64,000 nucleotides of DNA from Acidimicrobiales bacterium (GCA_009843525.1 VYDH01000003.1:1-64000), one strand, 5' to 3'. Numbered from the stretch's first letter, positions 9,821 to 18,288 are shown. Notes: generated by a model from the letters alone, not told the origin. Numbers and translations are program-made.

Positions 9821-9853
9821 GCGGGTGCCGGGTGCGCCCGGCGGCCCCGCTCA
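9818..9853. terminator. Bidirectional hairpin built from the mscS and valS stop codons
   Basis: TGAGCGGG (9818-9825) pairs perfectly with CCCGCTCA (9846-9853), and the inner GCCGGG-TGCG-CCCGGC (9827-9842) adds 6 bp. The TGA stop of mscS (9818-9820) and the stop of valS (complement of 9851-9853) pair with each other at the stem base. There is no U-run. Confidence 0.6.
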
Positions 9854-12562
9854 GCCTTGGGCGCTGGCATCGCCCGACGTCAGCGTCACGCTCACCGCCG
9901 GGTGGACGAGCGAGTCGTCAGCGGCGAACGTCAGCCTCTCGATGCGTCCGGCGTCGATCAAGTCGGCTCGTGTCTGTTCCAGCACGGCGAGGTGCTCCTC
10001 GGCCGCTCTGACCGTCACCTGCTCGGCTGGTACCCGCAGGCTGCTTCGGGCTTCGGTCTTGGCCCGGCGCACCTCGCTGAGCACTGATGCAGTGAGTTCG
10101 AATGCGCCAGAGGGGTGGTCGGAAACCAGCGCGTCGATCTCGTCGGCGTCGGGCCATGCCGTCCGATGCACTGATCCGTCCCGCCACCACGACCAGATCT
10201 CCTCGGTGACGAAGGGCAGGAACGGGGCGAACAGCCTCAGCAGCACATCGAGTGTCACCGCCAGTGTGCGATGGGCACCGGCAGCCGCCTCGTTGCCTTG
10301 CCCGCCGTACGCCCTGCCCTTGGCCAGCTCCACGTAGTCGTCGGTGAAGCGCCAGAAGAACTGTTCCGATCGCTCAAGCGCCCGGGCGTAATCGAAGTTC
10401 TCGAAGGCGTCGGTAGCGGCCCGAACCAGCCCGGCCAGTTCTGCCATTAGGGACGCATCCAAGCTGTTGTTCAGACTCGCCTGTGCACGCCCGAGTTCCA
10501 TCGAGGAATCGATGCCGTCGCGACTGTTGAGCCGCGTGAGCACGAGAGCGGTCAACTCGGCGTCCTGGCTGTCGGCAGGTTCAGAGTCGATGATCGTCAA
10601 GGTGAATTTGGCGGCGTTCAGCAGCTTGATCGCCAGCCGGCGCCCGATCTTCATCTGGCCTTCGTCGAACGCCGTGTCGGTGCCAGGACGGCCGTTGGCG
10701 GCCCAGTAGCGCACGGCGTCGGCGCCGTAGGTGTCGAGCAGGTCGACCGGCGTCACCACGTTGCCCTTGGACTTGGACATCTTCTTGCGGTCCGGATCGA
10801 GGATCCAGCCCGACAGGGCGCAGTGGTGCCAGGGGGCACAGTCATGCCCGAGATGGCTCCGCACCGCCGTCGAGAACAGCCAGGTGCGGATGATGTCGTG
10901 GCCCTGGGGGCGCATGTCCATTGGGTAGGTGCGTTCCCACAGGTCCGGATCCTCGCTCCACCCGCATGCGATCTGCGGAGTCAGCGACGACGTGGCCCAC
11001 GTGTCCATCACGTCGTGATCGCCGATGAAACCGCCCGGCTGTCCCCGTTGTGATTCGTCGTAGCCGGCCGGCACGTCGCTGGAGGGGTCGACCGGCAGCA
11101 CGCTGCCGTCCGGCACCAGCGGCTGTTCCCAGACCGGCTGGCCGGCGTCGTCGAGCGGGTACCACAGCGGGATCGGCACCCCGAAGTAGCGCTGGCGGCT
11201 GATCAGCCAGTCGCCGCTCAGGCCCTCGATCCAATTCGTGTACCGGCCCTGCATGTACGGCGGATGCCAGGTCATCTCCGAGCCGCGGGCGATCAGCGCG
11301 TCGCGCAGCTCGGCGTCGCGCCCGCCGTTGCGGATGTACCACTGGCGGCTCGACACGATCTCCAGCGGCCGGTCGCCCTTCTCGAAGAACTTCACGGCAT
11401 GGGTGATCGGGCGGGGCTCGCCGATGAGATCGCCCGATTCCCGCAGCAACTCGACCGTTGCGGTGCGGGCGCCGCCCACCGTGCGGCCTGCCAGGCGTTC
11501 GTATGCCTCGCGGCCTGCGGCTCCTTCGATGCCGTGCGGCGGGTCGGGGGTGATGCGGCCCCGGCGGTCCACGATTGCCCGCACCGGCAGGTCCAGCTCG
11601 CGCCACCACGTGACGTCGGCGGTGTCACCGAATGTGCAGATCATGGCGATGCCGGTGCCCTTGTCGGGCTCGGCGAGCTCGTGTGCCACCATCGGCACTT
11701 CCACGCCGAACAGCGGGGTCAGCACCGTCGAACCGAATAGCGGCTGGTAGCGCTCGTCGTCGGGGTGGGCCACGAGCGCCACGCATGCAGCCAGCAATTC
11801 CGGTCGGGTGGTCTCGATCTCGACTGTGCTGCCTGCTGATGGGCCGTTGTGCGATCGGGGCGGACCGGTGCGGTGGAACGCAATGCGGTGGTAGGCGCCG
11901 GGCCGCTCGCGGTCTTCGAGCTCAGCCTGGGCCACAGCAGTGCCGAAGGTGACGTCCCACAGCGAGGGCGCTTCGATCTGGTACGCCTCGCCGCGTTCGA
12001 GATTCCCGAGGAATGCACGCTGTGCGATCCGCTGGCAGCGCTCGTCGATGGTGGCGTAGGTCATCGACCAGTCCACGCTCAGCCCGAGCTGGCGCCACAA
12101 GGCCTCGAAGGCGTGCTCGTCTTCGGCAGTGAGCACGTGGCACAGCTCGATGAAGTTCCGGCGCGAGATCGCCAGTTCGCCGCGGGCCTCCACGGCGTTG
12201 GCGTCGCCGCCGTCAGCAGGCGGCTCGAAGTTCTCGTCGTAGGGCAGCGAGGGGTCGCAGCGCACCCCGAAGTAGTTCTGGACGCGCCGCTCGGTGGGCA
12301 GGCCGTTGTCGTCCCAGCCCATCGGGTAGAAGACCTCGTAGCCCGCCATGCGCCGGTAACGGGCGATGTTGTCGGTGTGGGTGTAGCTGAACACGTGCCC
12401 CATGTGCAGCGAGCCGCTCACGGTCGGCGGCGGGGTGTCGATGCTGAATACCTGCTCGCGGGTGGCACTGCGATCGAAGCGGTACACGCCGTCGGCCTCC
12501 CAGCGCTGCGACCACTTCGCTTCGAGCCCGTCGACGGTGGGCCTGTCGGGCACCTGCGTCAT
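9851..12562 (-). CDS. valS: Valyl-tRNA synthetase (archaeal-like type)
   Basis: Class I valine-tRNA ligase, about 903 residues. It has the HIGH-like SGSLHMGHVFSYTH near residue 45, KMSKS in RKKMSKSKGNVVTP, a large editing (CP1) insert, and an anticodon-binding C-terminal domain. The segment GWDDNGLPTERRVQNYFG replaces the GMDHAGIATQ of the common bacterial enzyme, and the editing region reads GTGIAMICTFGDTADVTWW. Both are, from memory, hallmarks of archaeal-type ValRS also found in some bacteria. The start is the ATG complementary to 12560-12562, with TAGCTT 7 bases upstream; frames further upstream lack family similarity. Confidence 0.95.
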   Translation of the reverse strand: MTQVPDRPTVDGLEAKWSQRWEADGVYRFDRSATREQVFSIDTPPPTVSGSLHMGHVFSYTHTDNIARYRRMAGYEVFYPMGWDDNGLPTERRVQNYFGVRCDPSLPYDENFEPPADGGDANAVEARGELAISRRNFIELCHVLTAEDEHAFEALWRQLGLSVDWSMTYATIDERCQRIAQRAFLGNLERGEAYQIEAPSLWDVTFGTAVAQAELEDRERPGAYHRIAFHRTGPPRSHNGPSAGSTVEIETTRPELLAACVALVAHPDDERYQPLFGSTVLTPLFGVEVPMVAHELAEPDKGTGIAMICTFGDTADVTWWRELDLPVRAIVDRRGRITPDPPHGIEGAAGREAYERLAGRTVGGARTATVELLRESGDLIGEPRPITHAVKFFEKGDRPLEIVSSRQWYIRNGGRDAELRDALIARGSEMTWHPPYMQGRYTNWIEGLSGDWLISRQRYFGVPIPLWYPLDDAGQPVWEQPLVPDGSVLPVDPSSDVPAGYDESQRGQPGGFIGDHDVMDTWATSSLTPQIACGWSEDPDLWERTYPMDMRPQGHDIIRTWLFSTAVRSHLGHDCAPWHHCALSGWILDPDRKKMSKSKGNVVTPVDLLDTYGADAVRYWAANGRPGTDTAFDEGQMKIGRRLAIKLLNAAKFTLTIIDSEPADSQDAELTALVLTRLNSRDGIDSSMELGRAQASLNNSLDASLMAELAGLVRAATDAFENFDYARALERSEQFFWRFTDDYVELAKGRAYGGQGNEAAAGAHRTLAVTLDVLLRLFAPFLPFVTEEIWSWWRDGSVHRTAWPDADEIDALVSDHPSGAFELTASVLSEVRRAKTEARSSLRVPAEQVTVRAAEEHLAVLEQTRADLIDAGRIERLTFAADDSLVHPAVSVTLTSGDASAQG

Positions 12563-12569
12563 GTGCGAA

Positions 12570-12575
12570 AAGCTA
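12570..12575 (-). promoter_or_regulatory. -10 box TAGCTT of valS, leaderless
   Basis: TAGCTT on the minus strand with a 7-base gap to the valS ATG. No T-box-like leader is possible with so short a gap. Confidence 0.5.
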
Positions 12576-12684
12576 CCGGCGCGCCTCGCGCGTGGCCGAG
12601 GATGTGCCGGTGCGTCCCACTCGAGATGCGCCGCGCCAATTCGAAGTTGCCACAGAAAAGTCACACAGACGTAACAATATTGAC

Positions 12685-12690
12685 TAGGGT
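12685..12690 (+). promoter_or_regulatory. Possible -10 box TAGGGT of small membrane protein gene
   Basis: TAGGGT sits in an A/T-richer patch (about 12659-12690) between divergent valS and the small gene. It would give a leader of roughly 65-70 bases ending in an SD. No convincing -35 is seen. Confidence 0.3.
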
Positions 12691-12762
12691 CTCCATTGGT
12701 TGCCGGCTGCGGGGGCGGACGGCAACCGCAGCCGTACTGCCGACCAAAGGGGGTCGATTGGC

Positions 12763-13110
12763 ATGATGGCAACAATCCTGACGCTGATCATCTTGGGCAT
12801 GGTGTTCCAGGGTGCGATGGTCGTCGTGGACAGCGTCCTCGACACAGTCAAGGTGAACGACACGCTGAAGTCGATTCCGATCGTCGGAGGCAACCTGAAC
12901 CTGATCTGGGCGTACCTGTTCGTGCTGATTTCGCAAGTCAACGGTGCGAACGACGTGCTCGACCTGGGATTCGGAACGAACATGGAATTGCTGTCGCTGG
13001 GCCGTTTCGGCATGGACCTGGCGACGGCCATCGTGCTCGTTGCGTTCATCCCGGTGCGAGACGCTGCGATCAGCGCCTTGAAGAAGGGCATCGGCGGACG
13101 CAGCGACTGA
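12763..13110 (+). CDS. Small membrane protein of unknown function
   Basis: About 115 residues. I do not recognise the family. A hydrophobic N-terminal segment (about 3-24), a second (about 48-60) and a third (about 88-105) suggest three membrane spans, with a basic C-terminal tail. The start ATG at 12763 is preceded by AAAGGGGG with a 9-base gap, a good SD; a TTG further upstream would add a hydrophilic extension. The gene stands alone, divergent from valS, and is followed by three successive hairpins, so it appears to be a monocistronic unit with a strong stop. Confidence 0.65.
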   Translation: MMATILTLIILGMVFQGAMVVVDSVLDTVKVNDTLKSIPIVGGNLNLIWAYLFVLISQVNGANDVLDLGFGTNMELLSLGRFGMDLATAIVLVAFIPVRDAAISALKKGIGGRSD

Positions 13111-13122
13111 GCAGCGTCACGG

Positions 13123-13144
13123 GCGGCGCCCCGCTGGGCGCCGC
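13123..13144 (+). terminator. First of three hairpins after the small membrane gene
   Basis: GCGGCGCC (13123-13130), loop CCGCTG, GGCGCCGC (13137-13144), a perfect 8-bp stem. There is no T-run after it. Confidence 0.4.
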
Positions 13145-13168
13145 GCAATCGGCGACAAGCCGACGTAG

Positions 13169-13195
13169 GGGCACCCCGCTTGCGGGGTGCCCTTT
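13169..13195 (+). terminator. Rho-independent-type terminator
   Basis: GGGCACCCC (13169-13177), loop GCTTGC, GGGGTGCCC (13184-13192), then TTT. It is a 9-bp perfect stem oriented for the plus strand. Confidence 0.6.
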
Positions 13196-13203
13196 GCGTT
13201 CGT

Positions 13204-13227
13204 GCACCCTGCTTGCGGGGTGCCCTT
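13204..13227 (+). terminator. Second copy of the terminator hairpin
   Basis: GCACCCT, the same GCTTGC loop, GGGGTGC, then CCTTT. It is a near copy of the hairpin 34 bases upstream with one G-T pair, so the terminator unit is tandemly duplicated. Confidence 0.5.
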
Positions 13228-13259
13228 TCGCGTGGCGGGGGTGAACCGCCAGCAGGCCC

Positions 13260-14498
13260 TCAGCTCGGCGCGATGATGACGCCTTCGTCGCGCAGCGTGT
13301 CGATCTCGCTCGCGTCGTAGCCCAGCTCGCCGAGAATCTCGACCGCGTGCTCGCCCAGCAGCGGGGCATGGCGCCGCAGCCGCGTCGGCGTTGCGGAGTA
13401 GACGACCGGATCGGCCACGTAGCGGTACGCGCCTTCGGTGGGGTGCTCGGTGATGCTCACCAGGCCGACCGCGGCGAGCTGAGGATCAGTGTCGAGCTCT
13501 GCCAAATCCATGACCCGTGCCGCGGGAATCGAGTGGCGGTCGCAGTAGGCGATCCACTCATCGGTGGTGCGACGCACCGACAGCTCCCCGAACAGCGCGT
13601 ACAGCTCGTCGATGTGCGCAATCCGCGAATTGTGATCGGCGAAGCGTGGATCGTCGGCCAACTCGCGCCGCTCGACGAACGCGAAGAAGGCTCGGTACTG
13701 CGCATCGCTGTAGGGCAGCAGGCACACCCAGCCGTCGGCAGTGGGGTAGGGACGCCGGTGCGGCGTGAGCAGCCGGCCATAGCCGAACGGTCCCTCCGGC
13801 GGTTCGAACACCGCCCCGCGGTAATGCTCGACCAAGTTGAACGCCACCATCGTCTCGAACATGGGCACTTCGATGGTCTGTGCCGTACCGGTTCGCTCTC
13901 GATGGAGCAAGGCAGCGAGCACAGCTTGGACCACATGCAGCCCGGTGACCTTGTCAGCGATCACCGAGGGCACGAAGCCCGGCTCGCCGGCGATGCGACC
14001 GATCAGATCCGACAGGCCCGACGCGGCTTGGATGGCGTCGTCGTAGGCCGCCTTGTCGCGATAGGGGCCGGCGCTGCCGTAGCCGTTCGCTCGGCAGCAG
14101 ATGAGCTGCGGGTGCTCGGCTCGCAGCGAGTCGGCGTGGAGGCCGAGCCGTTCGAGCGCGGCAGCTCGCATGTTGGTGACCAGCACATCGGCGCTCGCGA
14201 GCAGCCGCCCCATGGCGGTGCGGCCGGCATCGGACTTGAGATCCAGCGCCAGCGAGCGCTTGTTGCGTTGGATGTTGAGGCTGAAGCCGGACATGCCCGC
14301 GGACCGGGCGGGAAGGCCGTTGCGTGTGGAGTCGCCGTCCAGCGATTCCACCCTGATCACATCGGCGCCGTGATCTCCCAGCATCCGGCAGGCCATTGGC
14401 CCCATGAGCAAGGTGGTGAGATCGACCACGCGTATTCCATCGAGAGCCCCGGGCGCTTCGCCGCTGGCCGCAGCGGCCATGCCTGCAGTTTCTGGCAC
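13260..14498 (-). CDS. Class III CoA transferase (CaiB/BaiF family)
   Basis: Family III acyl-CoA transferase, 412 residues, the usual length. The N-terminus GIRVVDLTTLLMGPMACRML and the following DHGADVIRVES are typical, as is YDDAIQAASGLSDLIG, which includes the region of the catalytic Asp. Such enzymes move CoA between carboxylic acids; the substrate cannot be told. The GTG at 14498 has GAGGA upstream (short spacing); an ATG at 14480 is the alternative. It lies 11 bases after a small membrane gene in the same direction. Confidence 0.9.
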   Translation of the reverse strand: MPETAGMAAAASGEAPGALDGIRVVDLTTLLMGPMACRMLGDHGADVIRVESLDGDSTRNGLPARSAGMSGFSLNIQRNKRSLALDLKSDAGRTAMGRLLASADVLVTNMRAAALERLGLHADSLRAEHPQLICCRANGYGSAGPYRDKAAYDDAIQAASGLSDLIGRIAGEPGFVPSVIADKVTGLHVVQAVLAALLHRERTGTAQTIEVPMFETMVAFNLVEHYRGAVFEPPEGPFGYGRLLTPHRRPYPTADGWVCLLPYSDAQYRAFFAFVERRELADDPRFADHNSRIAHIDELYALFGELSVRRTTDEWIAYCDRHSIPAARVMDLAELDTDPQLAAVGLVSITEHPTEGAYRYVADPVVYSATPTRLRRHAPLLGEHAVEILGELGYDASEIDTLRDEGVIIAPS

Positions 14499-14509
14499 GA
14501 GATCCTCGG

Positions 14510-14785
14510 CTACCCAGTCGTAGAGTCAGACGATCCGGCTGCAGCGGCTTGGCGCTCCTCGCGCTCGGCGGCCTTGATGCCGTGGCTCATGACGATGGTG
14601 GGCGCGAGCAGCATCGAGCCCACCACGAGCGCCACGGCGATCAGCGTGCTGAGCAGCGGCGTGTACCCCCACCGGAGGCCGAAGGCCCCGCCGACGAGCG
14701 ACGCGGCGTACAGGCCGTACCCGGTCCGTTGCCCCAAGCTGGTGATCCGCTTCAGCCGGGCTCGCCGAGCCAGAACGTCGTCCAC
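14510..14785 (-). CDS. Small two-span membrane protein, unknown
   Basis: 91 residues. A basic N-terminus (LARRARLKR) precedes two hydrophobic spans at about 23-40 and 46-67, and an Ala/Ser-rich charged tail follows. Function is not recognised. The GTG start is supported by GATAAT, a near-perfect -10, 6 bases upstream, so translation is probably leaderless. It precedes the CaiB gene and likely shares its transcript. Confidence 0.65.
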   Translation of the reverse strand: MDDVLARRARLKRITSLGQRTGYGLYAASLVGGAFGLRWGYTPLLSTLIAVALVVGSMLLAPTIVMSHGIKAAEREERQAAAAGSSDSTTG

Positions 14786-14791
14786 GGTCCC

Positions 14792-14797
14792 ATTATC
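14792..14797 (-). promoter_or_regulatory. -10 box GATAAT, leaderless GTG
   Basis: GATAAT on the minus strand, 6 bases before the GTG at 14785. It has five of six matches to TATAAT. Confidence 0.5.
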
Positions 14798-14814
14798 TCG
14801 GCCCTCAGCGGCGT

Positions 14815-15702
14815 TCAGGCTCCGAAGAGCTGGTGATCGTGGCTCTCGGTCGGCTCGTCGCCGGAGGCTCGGCGAGACGAATCGACTTCATCGCTGTGCA
14901 GCTCCTGCGGCCAGGGCGCGGGGGCCGGCCAGGGCGCGGGTTCGACTCGCTTCGCCCAAGCCGGCTGGGCGTGCACCGGGCTGGGCTCTGCCGGGACACC
15001 GGCCGGCGCCGGCGTGTGCGGCTGCCCCTGCGGTTGAGCCGGCAAGGGGGGATGCTCCAGCGTCGTGGGCTGCGCTGCGGGCCTCAGCACGACCGAAGCA
15101 TCGTCGAAATCGTCGACGTTGCTCTGCGACACTGCCGTCAGTCGTTGCAGGTTCGAGGCGCCCGGCCACATCAGCCGGAATCCGACATTCGCCAAGCCGC
15201 CGGCGGTCAACAGGTCGCCCAGCGTGATGACGTCTCTCAGCGGCGCGAGCGGGATCGCGGCGCCCAGCCACGCGGCCATCGTCGCATCGTCAGACCACCG
15301 GCGTGCCGCACCCAGCACTACCCGGTGAAGCCCGTCGTGATCGATGATGCCCGCAGCCACGACTGCGCCCTCGTTCACAGGCACGTAGCCGTTGAGCAGG
15401 AGCACACCGAGGTTGGCAGCAAAGCCGATGGCAGCGACGCTCGCGCCGGTGATGTGCCGGTTGAGCAGGCATCCCGCGAGCAGCAGTGCGAGCGAGATGC
15501 CGAGGGCGTATCTGCCGGCGAGCATGTTGGTGTCCAGCCCGACGGCGAGTGACAGCACCGCGCCCAGCGCCAGCACGGGCCAGTGGTTGACTTGCAGCAC
15601 TCGAAGCCTGCTGAAGATTGCAGACGCAGTGCTGCCGGTCGCCAGAGCGACGGCGAAGCCGGTGCCGAATCCGATGATGGTTACGAGCGCGACGAGGGAC
15701 AC
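14815..15702 (-). CDS. DUF5317 family membrane protein with Pro-rich tail
   Basis: 295 residues. The first 180 or so hold four to five hydrophobic segments and the family-like pattern GRYALGISLALLLAGCLLNR followed by GFAANLGVLLLNGYVPV, which I associate with DUF5317. The last hundred residues are hydrophilic and rich in Pro, Ala and Gln, an unusually long cytoplasmic tail. The role is unknown. The GTG start at 15702 has TATCTT 9 bases upstream on the same strand. The gene is divergent from the biotinyl-domain gene and ccm operon. Confidence 0.7.
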   Translation of the reverse strand: MSLVALVTIIGFGTGFAVALATGSTASAIFSRLRVLQVNHWPVLALGAVLSLAVGLDTNMLAGRYALGISLALLLAGCLLNRHITGASVAAIGFAANLGVLLLNGYVPVNEGAVVAAGIIDHDGLHRVVLGAARRWSDDATMAAWLGAAIPLAPLRDVITLGDLLTAGGLANVGFRLMWPGASNLQRLTAVSQSNVDDFDDASVVLRPAAQPTTLEHPPLPAQPQGQPHTPAPAGVPAEPSPVHAQPAWAKRVEPAPWPAPAPWPQELHSDEVDSSRRASGDEPTESHDHQLFGA

Positions 15703-15864
15703 CGTGTTCCGAAGATACCGATTGGCGCGCGAACGTTCGGGGATCTAGCAGCCATCGACGGGCTCGGCTGGCAAGCGACGCGGTGGCGATCGCGAGCACC
15801 CTGCCGACTAGCGCGGTTAGCTTTGCGCCGGCCCTTCGCCCCGGGTCTGTGGAGGAGAGACAGC

Positions 15865-16083
15865 GTGCTGGACGTTCGAGCTGAGTTGACTGCGACCGTG
15901 TGGAAGGTGGTCGCCGAGGTGGGCACCGCCGTAGCTGCCGGCGACGAATTGCTCATCCTCGAGTCGATGAAGATGGAGATCCCGGTGACTGCCCCCGACG
16001 GCGGCACGCTCGCGGAGATGCATGTGGCCGAAGGCGACTCCGTCGCCGAAGGCGATGTGCTTGCGGTGGTCGCCACGTCCTGA
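15865..16083 (+). CDS. Stand-alone biotinyl (BCCP-like) carrier domain
   Basis: A 72-residue protein consisting only of a biotinyl/lipoyl domain. ESMKMEIPV near residue 33 is the biotinylation motif with its target Lys, flanked by the two half-domain repeats (AEVGTAVAAGDELLI and MHVAEGDSVAEGDVLAVV). Such small proteins serve as the carboxyl carrier of acyl-CoA carboxylases. The start is the GTG at 15865, with AGGAG 7 bases upstream in GGAGGAGAG. No carboxylase or biotin ligase gene is nearby; its neighbour is ccmA, 30 bases downstream, so any partner must be elsewhere. Confidence 0.88.
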   Translation: MLDVRAELTATVWKVVAEVGTAVAAGDELLILESMKMEIPVTAPDGGTLAEMHVAEGDSVAEGDVLAVVATS

Positions 16084-16098
16084 CCTCCGGCGCGGCCG

Positions 16099-16104
16099 TA
16101 GCCT
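16099..16104 (+). promoter_or_regulatory. Possible -10 box TAGCCT before ccmA
   Basis: TAGCCT lies 9 bases before the ccmA GTG, slightly longer than the 6-8 seen elsewhere. It could give a (near) leaderless ccm transcript. Confidence 0.35.
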
Positions 16105-16113
16105 TGACGTTCC

Positions 16114-16794
16114 GTGGGCGCTGCCGTTGCCTTTGAGGGCGTCGTTGCCCTGCTGGACCGCTTTCCCGCATTGGCGGGTGCGGATCTCAGCGTGCAAGCC
16201 GGCGAGATGGTGTGCCTGAGAGGACCCAACGGAGCAGGCAAGAGCACGTTGCTGCGGGCCTGTGCGGGGCTCGTGCCCGTGCGGGGCGAGCGCGCCGAGG
16301 TGCTCGGCTTTGACCTGAAAGCGCAGCGTCGCTCGGTCCGGCCTCACGTGGGACTGCTGGGGCATCGGTCACCCCTGTACGGCGATCTGCGGGTCGACGA
16401 CCAGTTGCGCCACTGCGCTGACGTGCACCGCGCCGGAGTACCTGAAGTCTCAGCCGCGATCGAGCGCTTTGCACTCGGCGGCCGTCTCGGCGAGGTTGCC
16501 ATTCGACGGCTGTCGGAAGGCCAGCAACGGCGGGTGGCGCTGGCGTGCCTGACCATCGCGCGCCCGCGGCTGTGGCTGCTGGATGAGCCCCATGCCGGGC
16601 TTGACACCGTGAGCCGGGACGCGCTCGACGAGCTGCTGGCCGATGCCGTGGAGGCAGGCGCCACCGTGATGTTCGCAACGCACGAGACGGACCGCTCCCG
16701 CGTTGCGGCCGCTCGCCAAGTGATGCTGGCCGGCGGCCGCGTCGAGCCGACTGCACCCGTGTCACAGACCAATGGCCCGACCGATGTGGCGTGA
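16114..16794 (+). CDS. ccmA: CcmA, cytochrome c maturation ABC ATPase
   Basis: ATPase of the CcmAB(CD) exporter that releases heme-loaded CcmE in System I cytochrome c biogenesis, 226 residues. Walker A GPNGAGKSTLL (about 37-44), signature LSEGQQRRVALA, Walker B LWLLDEPHAGLD, and an H-loop in ATHETDRS are all visible. The GTG start at 16114 is consistent with the family N-terminus. It overlaps ccmB by 23 bases and heads a continuous run of eight ccm genes. Confidence 0.92.
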   Translation: MGAAVAFEGVVALLDRFPALAGADLSVQAGEMVCLRGPNGAGKSTLLRACAGLVPVRGERAEVLGFDLKAQRRSVRPHVGLLGHRSPLYGDLRVDDQLRHCADVHRAGVPEVSAAIERFALGGRLGEVAIRRLSEGQQRRVALACLTIARPRLWLLDEPHAGLDTVSRDALDELLADAVEAGATVMFATHETDRSRVAAARQVMLAGGRVEPTAPVSQTNGPTDVA

Positions 16795-17452
16795 GATCTG
16801 GCTTGTCTGCCGCAAGGACATGATCATCGAGTGGCGGGCTCGCGTCACCCTCGTCCAGATCGTCCCGACCGTGCTGCTGGTGCTGGTCGTCTTCGCATTC
16901 GCTCTTGACGCAAACCCGTCGCTGCTGGGTGCGGGAGCGGGCGGCCTGTTCTGGGTGGCTGTGCTCTTCGGGGCAGTGCTCGGGGCGAAGCGCAGCTTCG
17001 ACATCGAAGCCGAAGGCGGGAACCTCGATGCTCTGCGTCTCGGAGGGCTCGTGCCTGCGGCCATCCTCTGGGGCAAGGCGGCGGCGCTGGCCCTGCAGCT
17101 CGTGCTCGTCGGCGTTTTCGCCGCCGCCGGCCTGCTGGTGCTCTACTCAGTGACCGTCCACGACTGGCTCTTGATCGTGGTTGCAGGACTGTGCGGCATG
17201 GCTGCGTTCGCCATCTGCGGGACGCTGTACGGGGCGATGACGGTAGGTCTGCGGTCCGCAGATACCCTGCTCCCGCTGCTGCTGATCCCGGTGGCAGCAC
17301 CGGTGCTCTTGGCCGGAACCCGGGCGTTCGACGTGGCGCTCGGGACCAGCGCCGACCAAGGCTGGAGCTGGACAGCACTGCTCGCAGTGGTGCTCGTCAC
17401 TTATGTCGCAGTGGGCTGGGCCGCAGCCGGCCCGCTGCTGGAGGACGCCTGA
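16772..17452 (+). CDS. ccmB: CcmB, heme exporter membrane subunit
   Basis: Membrane partner of CcmA, 226 residues (family about 220). The N-terminus WREIWLVCRKDMIIEWRAR is the CcmB signature before the first span, followed by GAVLGAKRSFDIEAEGGNLD in the first loop. Six hydrophobic segments can be traced. Starts at 16772 or at ATG 16784 (MWREIW) are both possible inside ccmA. A short gap of 8 bases leads to ccmC. Confidence 0.9.
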   Translation: MARPMWREIWLVCRKDMIIEWRARVTLVQIVPTVLLVLVVFAFALDANPSLLGAGAGGLFWVAVLFGAVLGAKRSFDIEAEGGNLDALRLGGLVPAAILWGKAAALALQLVLVGVFAAAGLLVLYSVTVHDWLLIVVAGLCGMAAFAICGTLYGAMTVGLRSADTLLPLLLIPVAAPVLLAGTRAFDVALGTSADQGWSWTALLAVVLVTYVAVGWAAAGPLLEDA

Positions 17453-17460
17453 GTCGCCCG

Positions 17461-18288
17461 ATGATCGAGACACCTGAGCCCGACCTTCGCGAGCAGGCGC
17501 AGCGAGCCGGTTCCCTGTCGATGACCGGCAGCGTGGCCACCCGGGTGCTCGGCGTGGTCGCGATCGCCGCTGTGGGTGTGATGGCGCTGCTGGCACTGTG
17601 GATCTCGCCCGCCGATGCGGTCCAAGGCGATGCGGTGCGCCTCATGTACGTCCACGTGCCTTCCATCTGGGTCGCCTATGGAGGTTTCGTGCTCACCGCA
17701 TTCGCCAGTGCCAGGGTGCTGTGGCGCACTCGCAGCGGCGTCGGCGGCACCTACGGCGTCATCGCTGATCGGCAGGCCCGGCGGTGGGACCGCGTCGCCG
17801 GTGCGGCGGCCGAGCTCGGTGTGCTGTTCACGGCTCTCACGCTGGTAACCGGTTCGCTCTGGGGAAAGGTGACCTGGGGCACCTACTGGCAGTGGGACGC
17901 CAGGCTCACCACGACCGTGCTGCTGTTCGTGACCTATTTGGGGTACTTGGCGCTGCGCCGGCTCCCGGCCGAGTCGCGTGCGCGGGCCCGCAGGTCGGCG
18001 GTGATGGCGCTCATTGCGGTCGTCAACCTGCCCATCGTCCACTACTCGGTGGACTGGTGGCGCACGCTGCATCAAGAGGCCAGCCTGAACCTCGAACCGG
18101 GGGGCGACCGCAACATCACCGGCGAGATGTACTGGACGCTGCTGTATTCGTGGGCCACTTTCACTGTGGTGGCGCTGTGGATCGGCATTCACCGCTACCG
18201 GGTGCTGCGCCTCGAGGAACTTGCCGAAGAGGCATCGCTGGAAGAACTCCTCGCCCAGCGTCGTGACGAACAGGCGGCGGGCCGATGA
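17461..18288 (+). CDS. ccmC: CcmC, heme-handling protein
   Basis: Delivers heme to CcmE, about 275 residues with six spans. It has the WWD-type heme motif WGTYWQWDARLT, and the flanking periplasmic histidines in MYVHVPSIWVAYG and VHYSVDWWRTLHQ are in the expected places. ATG at 17461 was chosen, giving a short hydrophilic N-terminus. The stop overlaps ccmD as ATGA. Confidence 0.93.
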   Translation: MIETPEPDLREQAQRAGSLSMTGSVATRVLGVVAIAAVGVMALLALWISPADAVQGDAVRLMYVHVPSIWVAYGGFVLTAFASARVLWRTRSGVGGTYGVIADRQARRWDRVAGAAAELGVLFTALTLVTGSLWGKVTWGTYWQWDARLTTTVLLFVTYLGYLALRRLPAESRARARRSAVMALIAVVNLPIVHYSVDWWRTLHQEASLNLEPGGDRNITGEMYWTLLYSWATFTVVALWIGIHRYRVLRLEELAEEASLEELLAQRRDEQAAGR

